Source of the DNA: Stentor coeruleus
Taxonomy: Eukaryota > Ciliophora > Heterotrichea > Heterotrichida > Stentoridae
Assembly (NCBI GenBank): GCA_001970955.1
Contig: MPUH01000175.1
Coordinates: 26,289 to 90,288 of the forward strand
Length of the DNA: 64,000 bases
Direction: 5' to 3'
The position numbers were made by a program, and so were the translations under genes. This document shows, one piece after another, positions 1 through 10,795 of the stretch. The notes below the pieces were generated by a model. It was not told where the DNA came from. It ran no database searches and saw nothing but the letters and a program-made list of their open reading frames with translations. The stretch's first letter is position 1, and each line of letters begins with the position of its first letter.

Positions 1-1121
1 TTAGTTAGTATCCTAGGATGTAACTGAGTTTCATGAGAATTCTTAAGTAACACAATCAAAGAACAAGTCACAGCAGGTAAATGAGAAGTATCCATCCTAT
101 GTTTTCCTTCAGCTATAGTACAAGTAAGATCTAAAACTGATACAATAAACTCAGGGTTATTCGAAGAAGTGATTTGTAAAGTTGACTTCATGGCAACTTC
201 TCTAAGTAAACTAAGCATAAGTCCATTCCATGAGACAAAAATATCATGGGCAACAGTGGCTAATTGTGATTGAAAAGCATCATGACGTGATGATTCTAAC
301 ATAGCTAAAATACTAGATAATAAATTCACAGCGCTTATATGTACTTCAACAGTCTGTGGGGTTCTGATTAGTTCTGATATTGCAGGTAGAAGCCATATTT
401 CTGGTAGGGTCTTGCAGAACTCTTGTATTAAAACTGAATCTGGATAAAGCTGTAAAAATACACTCAAAGCTTGAAGTTGGCATGCAACAATAAGAGGTCG
501 GTCTATTAAGCTATCTAAACTATCATTAGTCCTTTGCCGGTTAAGACATATGTACTTTAGATTATCAGGGATTTCTATATCACCATCAGATTGACCATAG
601 GAAAACATGATTTTCTTTAATGGACAAGTCGAGCACATATCTTGTAAAGAAACCGGAGATGGGTTATTAAGATTTGTACCAAGGCCAAGGACATAAAGTT
701 TATGAACAAGGTTTGAGTTTTTACTAGCTTTTGTTGACTTGGTCCCAGGCCCTGATGAGAGGATTCTTAAAAGCTTCAGAGCTTTGTAAACTACTGCCCA
801 AGGCTGAAGATCAAGGATTTCAAGGACTTCATCAATTGAATTGTATAAGGATTTCGTATAAGTAGAGGATAATAAAATACATGAGAAGTCTAGAAGGCAG
901 AGAAGGTTTGGGTAATTTTTAGACTCAGTAAATGATACTAATAAAGAGTCGATTCGGTTTAGAATGCCAATTATTCCGGATAAGTCATCAAGGTCTTCCC
1001 AATTCCATTGTTTTGTTTGAGATATCTCAGAGAGGAAGGCTTCGTCTGATAAACTTTGCAACCTTTTTACCCATTCTAGAACTGTATCAGGAGCAGAACT
1101 ATTAGTCTCTACAATCTTCAT
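1..1121 (-). CDS. HUWE1/TOM1/UPL1-type HECT E3 ubiquitin ligase, N-terminal part (runs off left edge)
   Basis: An open frame of 373 codons starts at the ATG at 1121 and is still open at base 1; an in-frame TAA lies about 75 nt upstream of the ATG. The N-terminus resembles the DUF908 armadillo-like region that opens HUWE1 (animals), Tom1 (yeast) and UPL1/2 (plants). A W-N-W-E-D-L pair of Trp residues is followed by a helix ending ILNRIDSLL (compare LLDRMDGLL in Tom1), and then by LLDFSCILL and SLYNSIDEVLEIL, matching the HUWE1 helices with LYSSIEHL. These giant ligases use a C-terminal HECT cysteine to ubiquitinate nuclear and cytosolic substrates. The HECT domain would lie outside the window, so catalytic competence cannot be judged. 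No intron is seen in this part. The family call is by recalled similarity. Confidence 0.72.
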   Translation of the reverse strand, partial: MKIVETNSSAPDTVLEWVKRLQSLSDEAFLSEISQTKQWNWEDLDDLSGIIGILNRIDSLLVSFTESKNYPNLLCLLDFSCILLSSTYTKSLYNSIDEVLEILDLQPWAVVYKALKLLRILSSGPGTKSTKASKNSNLVHKLYVLGLGTNLNNPSPVSLQDMCSTCPLKKIMFSYGQSDGDIEIPDNLKYICLNRQRTNDSLDSLIDRPLIVACQLQALSVFLQLYPDSVLIQEFCKTLPEIWLLPAISELIRTPQTVEVHISAVNLLSSILAMLESSRHDAFQSQLATVAHDIFVSWNGLMLSLLREVAMKSTLQITSSNNPEFIVSVLDLTCTIAEGKHRMDTSHLPAVTCSLIVLLKNSHETQLHPRILT

Positions 1122-2667
1122 ATTTACAATGTAGATATTTTTGAATAAGACCTGGTGTATTGACAAAAATAAAAGTTTGGTTTTTATAGGAAATTAGATT
1201 AGGGATGATTATTATAAGTATAATTTGTAGTTTTTTTTAAGGCTTTTATGATATTTAGTATATAAGAAAATGTTTTGATTTTTAGAGGTATGAGAATTTT
1301 ATATGGTAATAGCATTTTTATGAATATTTTCGACAGACAATCAGTTTATTAGTTTATAAATGCTAATGGAGTCTGAAGGATATAAGCAAAATTTAGATAA
1401 ATTCAAGTGGTTTTAATATTGAAAAAATGTTTTAAAATCTGATAGTTTTATATGCAGTAGTTTAGACAAAATTAGAAGTTTATGAGAAAATAGATATATT
1501 TCTGAAACAGTTCTATGAAGTGGAGGGAACAGGAAATAGTTTTTTTGGATAAAATAAAGTTAGAGATTTTATTGGGAGAAGCATGAGGATGATATTTTTT
1601 AAATGTCTTGTTGAAGCATAGGATAAAAATATTATTATGTAATTAAACCAAAGTTCAAATGTTTGATGCAGAATCTAATTATGTTTGAACTTATGAGTAT
1701 AAGAATATTTGCTGGGGAACTTTTTTTCATGTCCTTATAGAAAAAAGTATGATTTTAGCTAAGAGGAAATCTCCAAGATTTCATGAGTTTTTTAAAAAGC
1801 CTAATTATTAATTTGACTTAAGACCTATTAATTTTTCAAAAATGTTTATAATCTTTAGCTATCTTGACCCAATGATAAAACTGTATCCAAAAATTTTATC
1901 CTATAAGCTTATCAAAAATAAGTATTTAATGATAAATTTATTAAGTTAATATACAAAACATTTACATAAACAAATAAAATAAACTTTTTGGACTAAACAA
2001 GAAAAACTATCAAACATATGATCTTAATTTTAAAATAAAACAAAAAAACTACTTCTAAACTTCAGATTGAGCAACTATAAAGTTTTCCAATTTTTGATTT
2101 TCTAGATCAAGTCAGATATTTTTTTACTGATATTTTAGTCTTTCTAGGTTCTTGAAAGCCATATCCCATCTATTTGAAAAATCTTATCTAAAGTTTCATG
2201 ATCTACAAACTAGCATTAGCTTTTTTCTTATTAAAGCAAACATTCTTCATTATATTTCATGAAAAATCTTCACCCATTATACTTTTTAATCAAAATAAAT
2301 AACCCAAATAAAATCATCTTATCAAAAACCTATAATAATAACTCATATTATCACTTCAATGCTTATAACCTTAACACAAAATCTCTATAAAAAATCCTTT
2401 TCACAATCAAACTTAACCAAATGACTTCCAACTACCATAAAGCTATGCTAAATTCCCATAACAACATAAAACCCAAAACAAAAAAAATCCTCCAAATCTT
2501 TCTAAAGTTTTAAAAAAAATCAACTTCCAAAATAAAAATCCTACATCACCCAAAAATTCACTTTTACCCTAAAAAATATTCCCCATTTCTATGTAAAAAA
2601 AATACACTATCTATATGTATTTTAGTAATATTTACCTAGTTTTAAACAAATAATTGGCTTAAAAATA
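1122..2667. other. Intergenic, no gene seen
   Basis: About 1.5 kb between the divergent 5' end of the E3 ligase gene and the 3' end of the zinc-finger gene. It is A+T-rich with stops in every frame. The part next to 1121 is G/T-rich on the + strand, and the part next to 2668 (about 2300-2667) is A/C-rich and almost free of G. This fits the gene-flank base skew seen throughout the window. I see no RNA gene or repeat. Confidence 0.6.
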
Positions 2668-3162
2668 TTATTCTGATTCTAATGATAACTCAATATCCTT
2701 CTTTTGCATTTTATTGCATTTTTGAAGGTGCTGAGGGATAAGATACTTGTTATAAAATTCTTTTCCGCATTTAGGGCATTGGCTTCGAGTTGTTTTTTGA
2801 TGTACCTGTTTCATGTGAAATTTTACAGCATATTTGTTTTTGAATTTTTTTTTGCAAAGAGTACACTTGGAATATTTGTATTTCGTTTCATGGACTTTAC
2901 CACAATGTTGCATGTACCCTTTTTCTGATTCGAAGAACAAGCAGCATTCATCGCATCGATAATCATTTTCGTGTATGGTGCTTATGTATTTCGCCCATTG
3001 GTCTTCTCCAAGATGCTGCTTTAACTCTGATTCTTTTAAAAAATTAATTTTGCATAATGGACAAGCTGGATACTTTCTCTTTCTTGGGTATAGAATAATT
3101 GTAAGAGAAGTAGGTGGTGGTAGCAATGGCTGGCTTTCTTCTAGGAGACTTTGCTTACTCAT
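2668..3162 (-). CDS. C2H2-type zinc-finger protein, 164 aa
   Basis: Four Cys/His fingers fill most of the protein: C34-C37-H50-H64 (irregular, long His spacing), C70-C73-H86-H91, C100-C103-H116-H121, and C129-C132-H145-C149 (a C2HC variant). Fingers 2-4 keep the C-X2-C-X12-H spacing and the aromatic/Leu core. The linkers are not TGEKP, so this is not a classic tandem Kruppel array. A role in nucleic-acid or protein binding is likely, but no target can be inferred. The N-terminus is Pro/Leu-rich and the C-terminus acidic. The gene is intronless and starts at an ATG preceded by an A/T run. It stands alone, flanked by long gene-free DNA. Confidence 0.8.
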   Translation of the reverse strand: MSKQSLLEESQPLLPPPTSLTIILYPRKRKYPACPLCKINFLKESELKQHLGEDQWAKYISTIHENDYRCDECCLFFESEKGYMQHCGKVHETKYKYSKCTLCKKKFKNKYAVKFHMKQVHQKTTRSQCPKCGKEFYNKYLIPQHLQKCNKMQKKDIELSLESE

Positions 3163-5977
3163 AACTAAAAGTTTTATTTAATGGTTATAGCTGTTTACTA
3201 TTAATATTATTAATAGAACCTAGTTTTCACTAGATATTTAAAATATTTTATTCTGAGTTTATATAGTTGATGTAATTTCCAAGAACTTTAAAGAACTTGA
3301 TTTATAAAATAAAGGTAAACATAGAAACAGCATTTATTGTAATGATAGGCAAAGAGCTTATTTTTCTAAACAACTTATCGAATTTTTTTTTATCATGGAA
3401 AAATCATAAGATTCGAAAATCGGCTTTAAATACAAGCAAGGGTAAAGATTATCTTTCATATCAAGCCAAAGCTTTCTAAGTTTTAGACTTTTAGAGTGAA
3501 ATATGGCTTCTTACCAAAGCTTCCATTTACTATATTATTTCGTCAGAAAAGTTATAAGCTTTTCTAAATAGTTGTTATGCAAAAGTTTTCTATTGTAAGA
3601 AGCTATTTCTTAAGAATTATTAACTAAAATCTTATAATTATTAAGGTTTTTTTGTTTTAAATGCAAATAATTCTAGATTTTAAAATACTGTAAATCTAAA
3701 TTCAAAAATTTTGGTTTAACAAGATTTCCTATTCAATTTCCTAGGTGAATCTAAGCAAATCTTAAAATTTATACTACAATTAGAAATCTATTTAAACATA
3801 AAATTACTATAAATGTTTTTTAAAGATATTTAAACTTCAATATAAATATTTTGTTAGTGAATACAAAATTATATATAACAAAGTTATTTCACCTTACAAA
3901 ACTTTATTGAATAATCATAACATTGAATTTTAATCATTTATTATATGTCAACTAATTTCTTTTATCTGATGTTTTCAATTGTAAAAATATAAAGAATATC
4001 TCCAAAACACTTCAAATGTATTTCCTGATAATTATAGGAAAAAACTAGACGTACTAAATAACAAAATGATTAAAAATAAATAGTTTCTGCTATGTAAAAT
4101 ATAATAAGACATTTAAAATACTGATTGAAAATAATGCATATTAAATAAGATAAGGTGCGATTATTTCTAATTTTATTACGAAACTTATTTTGAAACTAAA
4201 AATCTAAATTAAAACTAAAATAATCTTTATGAAAATCAAAAATTATATCTCTTAAATCAAAAATCTAAAATCTACTCCTGAAATGATTTTTTTATATAGA
4301 AGCTCAAGTATTTATTAGAATATTCTTGATAATAAACCAAATTAGTTTGCTGATCTTAAAGGATTCAGCTTAAAGTATAAAAAATTTCAAACCCAAAAAC
4401 AAAGTTTTCTATGATTTTATGTTGAAATGAGTTTATTACAATATTTCAATAAAATACACTTTTTTCAAAGTAAAAATTAAGCTAGATTTATGGGTTTAAA
4501 TAATCCTTTTACTCTAAGTTAGTCTAATAGTATTTTATTTGTAAAATTTCTTATAGGAAAACTTTTTAGTAATAAGATATGTATAAAAAGATAAAATAAG
4601 ATAATCGAAAATTGTACTGATTTTTGTATTTAGTTTATTAGTAATTAACATAATTGCTTGTATATTTTTATAATTTTTTATTAGTTTTATTATATTTTTT
4701 ATACTAGGGAATACTAGGGAATGCTATTAAAAACAGAGATAGACCAACATAATTTTATGCCAAATAAAATTTTTGTTTGAAAATCTGGTTATTACAAAGC
4801 ACATAACATCATTTATATGTGAATTATAGTCTAAATTATGATTTCAAAAATAAAATACAATCAGGGACGAATTATGGGAACACAAAGTTTTATGTTTTTG
4901 AGGATATTCTATAAGCGAATCTATTTTTTTTTAATTTTTGAGAAGAGAGATAGGAATATATTATTAGAAATAACCAAAAGAATTATTTCTAGTGAAGAAT
5001 GTAGATAATATTCTTGTTTAGAGAAAAACTACAATTGCCAATATTTCTAAATTCTAATTTTAAAACTCAAAATATTATTTAAAACTCAAACTATTAGATG
5101 CTTCATATAAAAATGATAAACCTAAAATCTATGAACTTTTTAACAATAACTTCTAATCTAAAAAGCAAAAAATTCGTAAATGGTTTTATAATAAACAATT
5201 CTTTTAGTGTCTAATAATAATTATTACAGTAGTATTTAACACAAATCTATATGAAATAAAACTAAAACAATAAGTGCATTCAATATAATATCTCATCAAT
5301 TTCTAGAAAATTTCCATATCTTGGAAAACCTCAAAACCCAAACTACTCCTCATAATATTTTATGAATCTCTTTAACAATATTTGATTTCCATATATCTTC
5401 ATAAGTAAATCTTTCAATAATTCAATTTACTTTTACTCTGCTTAAGAGTTTCTTTATATACTTTATGTAGTAGAACTCTCTTATATTGATATGATATCGT
5501 TTTATTTAAACAAATTTTTATATTTAAAGGTTTTAGGGAATAATTACAATAACAAAGCTCAGTATAATAAATACTTCTTTCTAATGTTTTAATAAAGTTA
5601 TAATTTACTCAAGATATATAAAATTGTTTAGATAATTCTTTTGTTTTTGAAATTTTTAAAGTTTTTGAAGTAAAAATATTTTAGTTACCTGGATATAATT
5701 ATTTTTATACACATTAATAGCATGATCTTTAGATATTAGATGCAAAATTTAAGATTTTAGATGAAGATTTTAGAGTCGAGATAGTTTAGATGGCTTTTGA
5801 TTAGATCATTTGAATAAGTTTTACTATGGAAAAAATGAATGAAGAATTGATGGATATGGAATTTTATATTTAGGAATTATTTGGGGAGATTTAGGGTTTT
5901 ACGATTATAGGACTTCTTCTTTTATCTTTGGATGTATCAATTATGTCGAAGTTTTAGAAAACGTAATTATTTAAAAG
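3163..5977. other. Intergenic desert, no gene seen
   Basis: About 2.8 kb of very A+T-rich sequence. The only open frame near 60 codons (around 3297-3479) has no recognisable protein features. A 10-bp direct repeat (atactaggga twice) sits near 4705. I found no tRNA-like T-arm, transposon-like inverted repeat or conserved coding stretch by eye. Confidence 0.5.
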
Positions 5978-6278
5978 TTATTTTGGTTTATGGATTGCAA
6001 TATAGAACTCGATAAGATATGATTTGTTCAAGTCGAATCCATGGGTTTTAAGAGATATCGATATTTCTTTAAGAGTTTTAGTCTTATCCAAGTTTTTAAC
6101 CACCTCAAAAAACTTCTCCTGTTTTTTATCCAACTCAGCAACAGCTCTCAACATAAAATCATATTTATCCACAAAACTATTTTTGATTTTCTAACTGTTC
6201 ATTAAAATCAATATCTTTAAACATTACTTCATCTTGATCTTCTATAAAAAAATTTACATCCTAATCTTCAATAAACAT
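5978..6278 (-). pseudogene. Small broken reading frame, possible decayed gene
   Basis: The 3' part (5978-6172) is a 64-codon open frame rich in Lys, Glu and Leu with no usable ATG at its head (the first codon is GTG). Upstream, an ATG at 6278 opens MFIED and then meets TAG. The same frame continues through an acidic stretch (EDQDEVMFKD) until a second stop at a run of five A; one extra A there would rejoin it to the 3' part. One in-frame stop plus one apparent frameshift suggest either a decayed small gene or base-call errors. No family is recognised. Confidence 0.3.
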
Positions 6279-6314
6279 ATATAAAGTATAAGAAATAAAT
6301 ATTAATACTTTTCC

Positions 6315-7283
6315 TTATATTTTCTCAACAACAACCCCGTCCTTCCCACAAATAAGCCTCAGAATTTTCGATATATTCCCTAATGTCTTTTCCTGTGATT
6401 CCTGCTCATATTCTGTTTCAACAATAAAATCATTAAGTCCTTTAATCATCTTATTAAGTCTATAAATTGCATATGTCCTATTATCAACAGTTACCATATC
6501 ATCGATTTTGCGTTCTTTTTCCATAATAACCCTTGATTTTACACCAATTTCTTGTTCAAGTAAATTAATTATTTGCTTATTTGCCTCAAGTTCTACTGTT
6601 AATTTTCTGATTATTTTTGAGCTTTCATCTCTCATTTTATTATATTGTTCTTGAACTTCAGATATACGTCTTTCACAGAGATCTTGGAACTCTTTTCTTG
6701 CATCATTAACTTCAAATTCACACATTTCTAAAGTATAATCAAGGATTTTTATAAGACCACGCCATATGATTTCAAGTGGTTTGCTTTGAGAAGAAGATTT
6801 TAGATAGAATCTGAATTCACTTGTGAGTTTTTTACATGCATCTATTAAAGTTTCTTTATTAAGATTTTCTGTTTGGATAAAAGGTATTGAGGTTTCAAAA
6901 CGTCCATGGGTAGGTTTTTGTGATGAGACTAATAAATAAGTAATACTTAGTTCATTTTGTAAAGCTTTGATATGTTTTAAAGATCCTATATATGAATTAA
7001 AGTCTAAATACATCTCAGAATGTGAAGCTGTATTTTGTTTATATGAATTTTCTAATTGAGCCACCTCAGTCATTGTTGCAGTTGTTGGTCTTGATATGTT
7101 TCTTTTTATACGTTCAAGTTTAACACTTGATTTTGATTTTAGGTCAGGAAAAATCTCAGAAAGACTTGATGCAGAAAATCTTGAAGGGGTTTGTTGGAGG
7201 ATTTTATTTGTTTTTGGCATGTTGTTGAAATATGCTGATGTTAATCCTGATAGCTCTAAGTAGTACTTTTTTTTATCTTCCAT
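6315..7283 (-). CDS. Coiled-coil protein of unknown function, 322 aa
   Basis: I do not recognise this protein. The N-terminal 70 residues are Ser/Lys/Arg-rich and probably disordered. Residues about 75-180 look helical, with a conserved-looking aromatic patch (LDFNSYIGSL). Residues about 190-270 are a charged coiled coil with heptad-like Leu/Ile spacing. The C-terminal 50 residues form another helical segment ending in a short hydrophobic stretch (ILRLICG). There is no signal peptide or membrane segment. It starts at an ATG with a TATAA-like box about 12 nt upstream and ends in TAA. Structural or cytoskeletal roles are common for such ciliate proteins, but nothing here proves one. Confidence 0.7.
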   Translation of the reverse strand: MEDKKKYYLELSGLTSAYFNNMPKTNKILQQTPSRFSASSLSEIFPDLKSKSSVKLERIKRNISRPTTATMTEVAQLENSYKQNTASHSEMYLDFNSYIGSLKHIKALQNELSITYLLVSSQKPTHGRFETSIPFIQTENLNKETLIDACKKLTSEFRFYLKSSSQSKPLEIIWRGLIKILDYTLEMCEFEVNDARKEFQDLCERRISEVQEQYNKMRDESSKIIRKLTVELEANKQIINLLEQEIGVKSRVIMEKERKIDDMVTVDNRTYAIYRLNKMIKGLNDFIVETEYEQESQEKTLGNISKILRLICGKDGVVVEKI

Positions 7284-8003
7284 GTATTTTATTTATAATG
7301 AAAGTTTGATAAAAAATATAAAGTTTACAGATTGTTTTATTTGAAAAATCTTTAGAATATGTTTAGAGGAATTTAAGTTTATAAGTTTATTATTGTAGTT
7401 GGTTTAGATTTTATTGGATTTTTTAGGGTTTGATTGGCTTTATTATATTTTATGAAATGTGAAAATTAGTTTAGGTAGTGCATTTGATTGATTTTAAAAA
7501 AATGTGACTATTGCTTGAATAAAAAAGGCTTTTGTTGAAAAATTGTGAGTTTATTGATGCTAATTGTAAGATTGAAGGCATAATGATATTAAAATGATTA
7601 TACATACATTATCACATAAACCTCTAAAACTTACCTTCTAAAGCATATACCACAAGTCACAACTACAAAAATTTAAATCAAATAAAAATCATTTCAATAC
7701 CAATCCTTCCTGCCCAATCCTAACAAAATTACCGTCAAATTTTCATCTAAAAATCCTAAAACATTTCTCAATTTGAATCAAATTTAATGGTGTAAATTAT
7801 CTCATATTGATATAAACCTTCCAATTAAAACTATTCTAAATTCCTCATCCCTACTAACCTCCAAATCTTTAAAAACTGATTCTCTTTGCCCATCCTAATA
7901 ATTTTACCACCTTTATAAACCTCACTTCCATCACCATTTTCATATCAAAAACCTTATTTCCAACAAAATTTTAATACTTCCAATCATATAATATACAAAA
8001 AAA
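7284..8003. promoter_or_regulatory. Divergent intergenic region between two gene starts
   Basis: About 720 bp separates the start of the minus-strand coiled-coil gene from the start of the plus-strand gene at 8004. The half beside 7283 is G/T-rich on the + strand, and the half beside 8004 is C/A-rich and G-poor. Read in each gene's own direction, both upstream halves are therefore A/C-rich. The switch lies around 7560-7620. No specific factor site is identified. Confidence 0.45.
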
Positions 8004-8828
8004 ATGATAGCATTGCCTTTTATACGTACTCCAAAATTTGAAAAACCCCGAGTCTTATCACAAAAACTAGACGACCTCCTCCAAGAATGCAACCAGCTCT
8101 CAGAATCTTTCCATCTCCAAGGCGAACTCAACCGAGACTTCACAACTTTTAACGAAAGTCTTGAAAAACTAAAAAAAATGAGTCTGACCAACACAGAAAG
8201 GTTCATGCCTTCAATAAAAATTGACGAGTACGTAAAAGACAAATTTAAATCAAATGAAATCCCAGTAAGAGAAATCATGACAACATCACAACGAAGCACC
8301 CGTTTATCTTTTGAAGGATATAATGATAATGAAATCACAAAAGTATTATCAAAACAAAAACGTAAATTTGGAGAATTTTGGAAAGATTTAGCTTTAAACT
8401 TTGATTCAGAAGCCTATGAAAAACTACCTAAAATGGAAATTAAACCTGTTGATAAAGTAAAAGATAAACATTTAAACAAAGATAAGATTGCGAAAAATCA
8501 TAAACTTGGGAATATGATAAGAAATATGGTCAGTAAAAAACTAGGTTTGAGATATACGTCAAACCCTGCACAATCAAGGAAAAGAATTAAAAAAAGACCT
8601 CCAATGTTTAATGGGCTGAAGAAAAAAACGACGAATTTGAATAGGATTATGACAAGAGCTAGGAATAGTTTGATATTACATGATGCTTCAAATGAAAATG
8701 ATTATTTAGCACCGGAATATACAAATTATTTAAATAGTCCAGCGAGAAGGCTGAAGTTGGAGAAAATATTGATTTCTCAGCATCAGAAAGATAGGAAAAA
8801 ACATATTAGAATGCCGATGCTAGCTTGA
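8004..8828 (+). CDS. Basic protein of unknown function, 274 aa
   Basis: This is not recognised. The N-terminal 60 residues look helical (LDDLLQECNQL). A middle segment (about 100-145) contains a Phe/Trp-bearing motif KFGEFWKDLAL. From about 150 the protein is very Lys/Arg-rich, with clusters such as SRKRIKKRPP that could act as nuclear localisation or RNA/DNA-binding signals. It ends in MPMLA followed by TGA. The reading frame continues only about 20 codons past the TGA, and TGG serves Trp inside the gene, so TGA is taken as a real stop. It is intronless and divergently arranged with the coiled-coil gene upstream. Confidence 0.68.
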   Translation: MIALPFIRTPKFEKPRVLSQKLDDLLQECNQLSESFHLQGELNRDFTTFNESLEKLKKMSLTNTERFMPSIKIDEYVKDKFKSNEIPVREIMTTSQRSTRLSFEGYNDNEITKVLSKQKRKFGEFWKDLALNFDSEAYEKLPKMEIKPVDKVKDKHLNKDKIAKNHKLGNMIRNMVSKKLGLRYTSNPAQSRKRIKKRPPMFNGLKKKTTNLNRIMTRARNSLILHDASNENDYLAPEYTNYLNSPARRLKLEKILISQHQKDRKKHIRMPMLA

Positions 8829-9000
8829 TGGTGGAGGTTAAGATTGTTTGGTTATATAATTAATTGCATTAGAGTTATGGTTTAGTTTAGGATGGAGTTT
8901 TATTAATAACTGTAAGAAAGGGGTTTTTATTGGAAAATGTTTAATATTTTTAGATTGTTGAGGACTTAGTTATTTTTTTTGTGATGAACTAGTTAACTAT

Positions 9001-9396
9001 TTATTTTTTCTTCCCAAGACCAACAGTTTTCTTAGATGTACCTCTGACTTTCTTTCTCTTGTTCTTCAATTCCTTCTTTTGTTTCCTAGAACCTGTTCTT
9101 GCAGCCTCAAGACCCATTCTCCGTAATCTGAACTTGGGTTCATATTTTTTCACAAAGTCTTTGCTATCGTAAATAAGGGCAAAACCAGTTGAGCGTGAAC
9201 CACCAAAAATAGTCTTCAGCCCATATACTACAACATTTTCTGGCTTTGCTTTGTAAGTCTTCGCAAGCCTTTCTTTAAGTTTTTCGCTAGAAACACCTCC
9301 AAGATTAGGGTGAATAACATCTATCACCATTTGAAGCCTATGCAATAGCTTGTTCGTCATCACTTTCCTTGTCCTTAGAGTGTATCCACCGTCCAT
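9001..9396 (-). CDS. RPS24: 40S ribosomal protein eS24 (RPS24), 131 aa
   Basis: A full-length match in order to eukaryotic eS24. It has TLRTRKVMTNKLL near the N-terminus, MVIDVIHP, then VVVYGLKTIFGGSRSTGFALIYDS, and a Lys/Arg-rich tail with SRKQKKELKNK and KKVRGTSKK. Length equals the usual 130-135 residues. The protein belongs to the small ribosomal subunit body and acts in early pre-rRNA processing in other eukaryotes. It is intronless and starts at an ATG after an A/T-rich leader. It converges with the unknown gene ending at 8828. This is the most confidently identified gene in the window. Confidence 0.97.
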   Translation of the reverse strand: MDGGYTLRTRKVMTNKLLHRLQMVIDVIHPNLGGVSSEKLKERLAKTYKAKPENVVVYGLKTIFGGSRSTGFALIYDSKDFVKKYEPKFRLRRMGLEAARTGSRKQKKELKNKRKKVRGTSKKTVGLGKKK

Positions 9397-9934
9397 CTTT
9401 TATTACATTTAGACTTAAGGTTTTTTCAATAGATAAGATAAATTTGATTAGATTTTTAAAATTTTTTAGAGGAATAAGTTGTAAGAAAGGTAGGAAGATG
9501 GTTGAATATGTTTAGGGATGATTTTTTTTTTTTTGGTTGAAGAAAGTCTTGTTGATTGGGATTTGAAGAGTATATGAGAGGATTGGAGGTGGCTTTTGTA
9601 AGGGACTGAAGTTTAAAACTCAAAACCAGTCATTTTTTGGAAAAAATAACAAATTATGAGGATTTATCTGGTGGTCAAAAATTCAAAATTCCAGTCTAAT
9701 TTAACAAAAAAAAATCCTTTATCACAGACATAACTAATTACCTTCAGCAAAACAGCACATCATCAGTTTTCGCAAATATTAGTAACTTTTCGGTTTAACT
9801 AAAACCTGAACAATTTCCTTAGACTCGCATAAATATGGAATAATTTCGATTATTGGCCATTAGCTTAAATATTTTAAGTTTTTCAAAATGATATATAGGA
9901 TATCAAACAGTACATTAATGTTGAATAATAATAA
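9397..9934. other. Divergent intergenic region upstream of RPS24 and the pseudokinase gene
   Basis: A 538-bp region lying 5' of both genes. The RPS24-proximal 200 bp are G/T-rich on + (A/C-rich in the gene's direction). The 9700-9900 part is A/C-rich up to the plus-strand gene. No shared motif beyond A/T boxes near both ATGs is evident. Confidence 0.4.
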
Positions 9935-10795
9935 ATGCTTGACGGATATACAGTAAAGCATACAATAGCTGTTGGAGAGCATTCAAAAGCTAAACTTGTA
10001 CAAGATCGCCAAGGAAAATATTTCTGTGCTAAGATAATGTATTATAAGAATGAATCATCAAAAAAATATATAACAAACTTATTGTCAAACGAACTTAAAT
10101 CCTTTAGAGTACTAACAGACTCAAAGACAATCCAAATTGTCGCAGCTTCTTTTGATGGAAAATATTTGACCAAAAAGCGGACGAAAAAGTGTGTTTATCT
10201 TTTAAGTGTATTATGTATTTTTGGACCCTTGTCAAATCTTATATCTCTACACCCAAATGAAGGGACCTGCAGATATTTTTTTTCTAAAATCCTTTCAGCA
10301 ATAGATTCAATTCATAACCAAGGTATTGTCCATTTAAACATAAAACTTGAAAATGTGCTCCTAGACAGCAATCTAAACATCAAACTTTGTGGTTTTTCTT
10401 TAAGCTCTCAATTAGAAAATGGGAAAATTTCAAGACATTCCATCTACACAGCACCTGAAATTCTTGCTTTTAAGCAATTCAATGGGAAAAAAGCTGATAT
10501 TTTCGCATTGGGTGTACTGATGTTTATATTCCTCTGTGGATCTCCTCCTTTTTTCAGAGCATCTTACGCGGATACCCATTATAAAATGCTTCAAACAAAA
10601 AAACCAGCTTATTGGAATATGTTTTCTAGGGTTTCTGACGATTTTAAAGATATTATTGTAGGAATGCTTAAAGATAACCCTGGTGAAAGATATGATTTAG
10701 ATATGCTTAAAACACATAAATGGACTAAGACTGAGGTTTTACAAGAAGATGTTGAAACCCTTCGTAGTAAGCTCTTGAAATCATTAGATATATAA
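9935..10795 (+). CDS. Predicted pseudokinase, CAMK/AMPK-like fold, 286 aa
   Basis: A single kinase domain fills the protein. The VAIK-type lysine is present (K33 in FCAKI), as are the APE-like motif YTAPEIL (172-177) and the helix-F/G segment ADIFALGVLMFIFLCGSPPF, which place it near CAMK/AMPK-type Ser/Thr kinases. The catalytic residues are changed. The glycine loop is AVGEHSKAK, without the second and third Gly. The HRD aspartate is Asn135 (HLNIKLEN). The Mg-binding DFG is GFS (153-155). It is therefore probably catalytically inactive or strongly impaired, perhaps a scaffold or allosteric partner. K137 and N140 of the catalytic loop remain. There are no extra domains and no intron. The frame is intact, so it is a protein-coding pseudokinase and not a pseudogene. 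Confidence 0.82.
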   Translation: MLDGYTVKHTIAVGEHSKAKLVQDRQGKYFCAKIMYYKNESSKKYITNLLSNELKSFRVLTDSKTIQIVAASFDGKYLTKKRTKKCVYLLSVLCIFGPLSNLISLHPNEGTCRYFFSKILSAIDSIHNQGIVHLNIKLENVLLDSNLNIKLCGFSLSSQLENGKISRHSIYTAPEILAFKQFNGKKADIFALGVLMFIFLCGSPPFFRASYADTHYKMLQTKKPAYWNMFSRVSDDFKDIIVGMLKDNPGERYDLDMLKTHKWTKTEVLQEDVETLRSKLLKSLDI

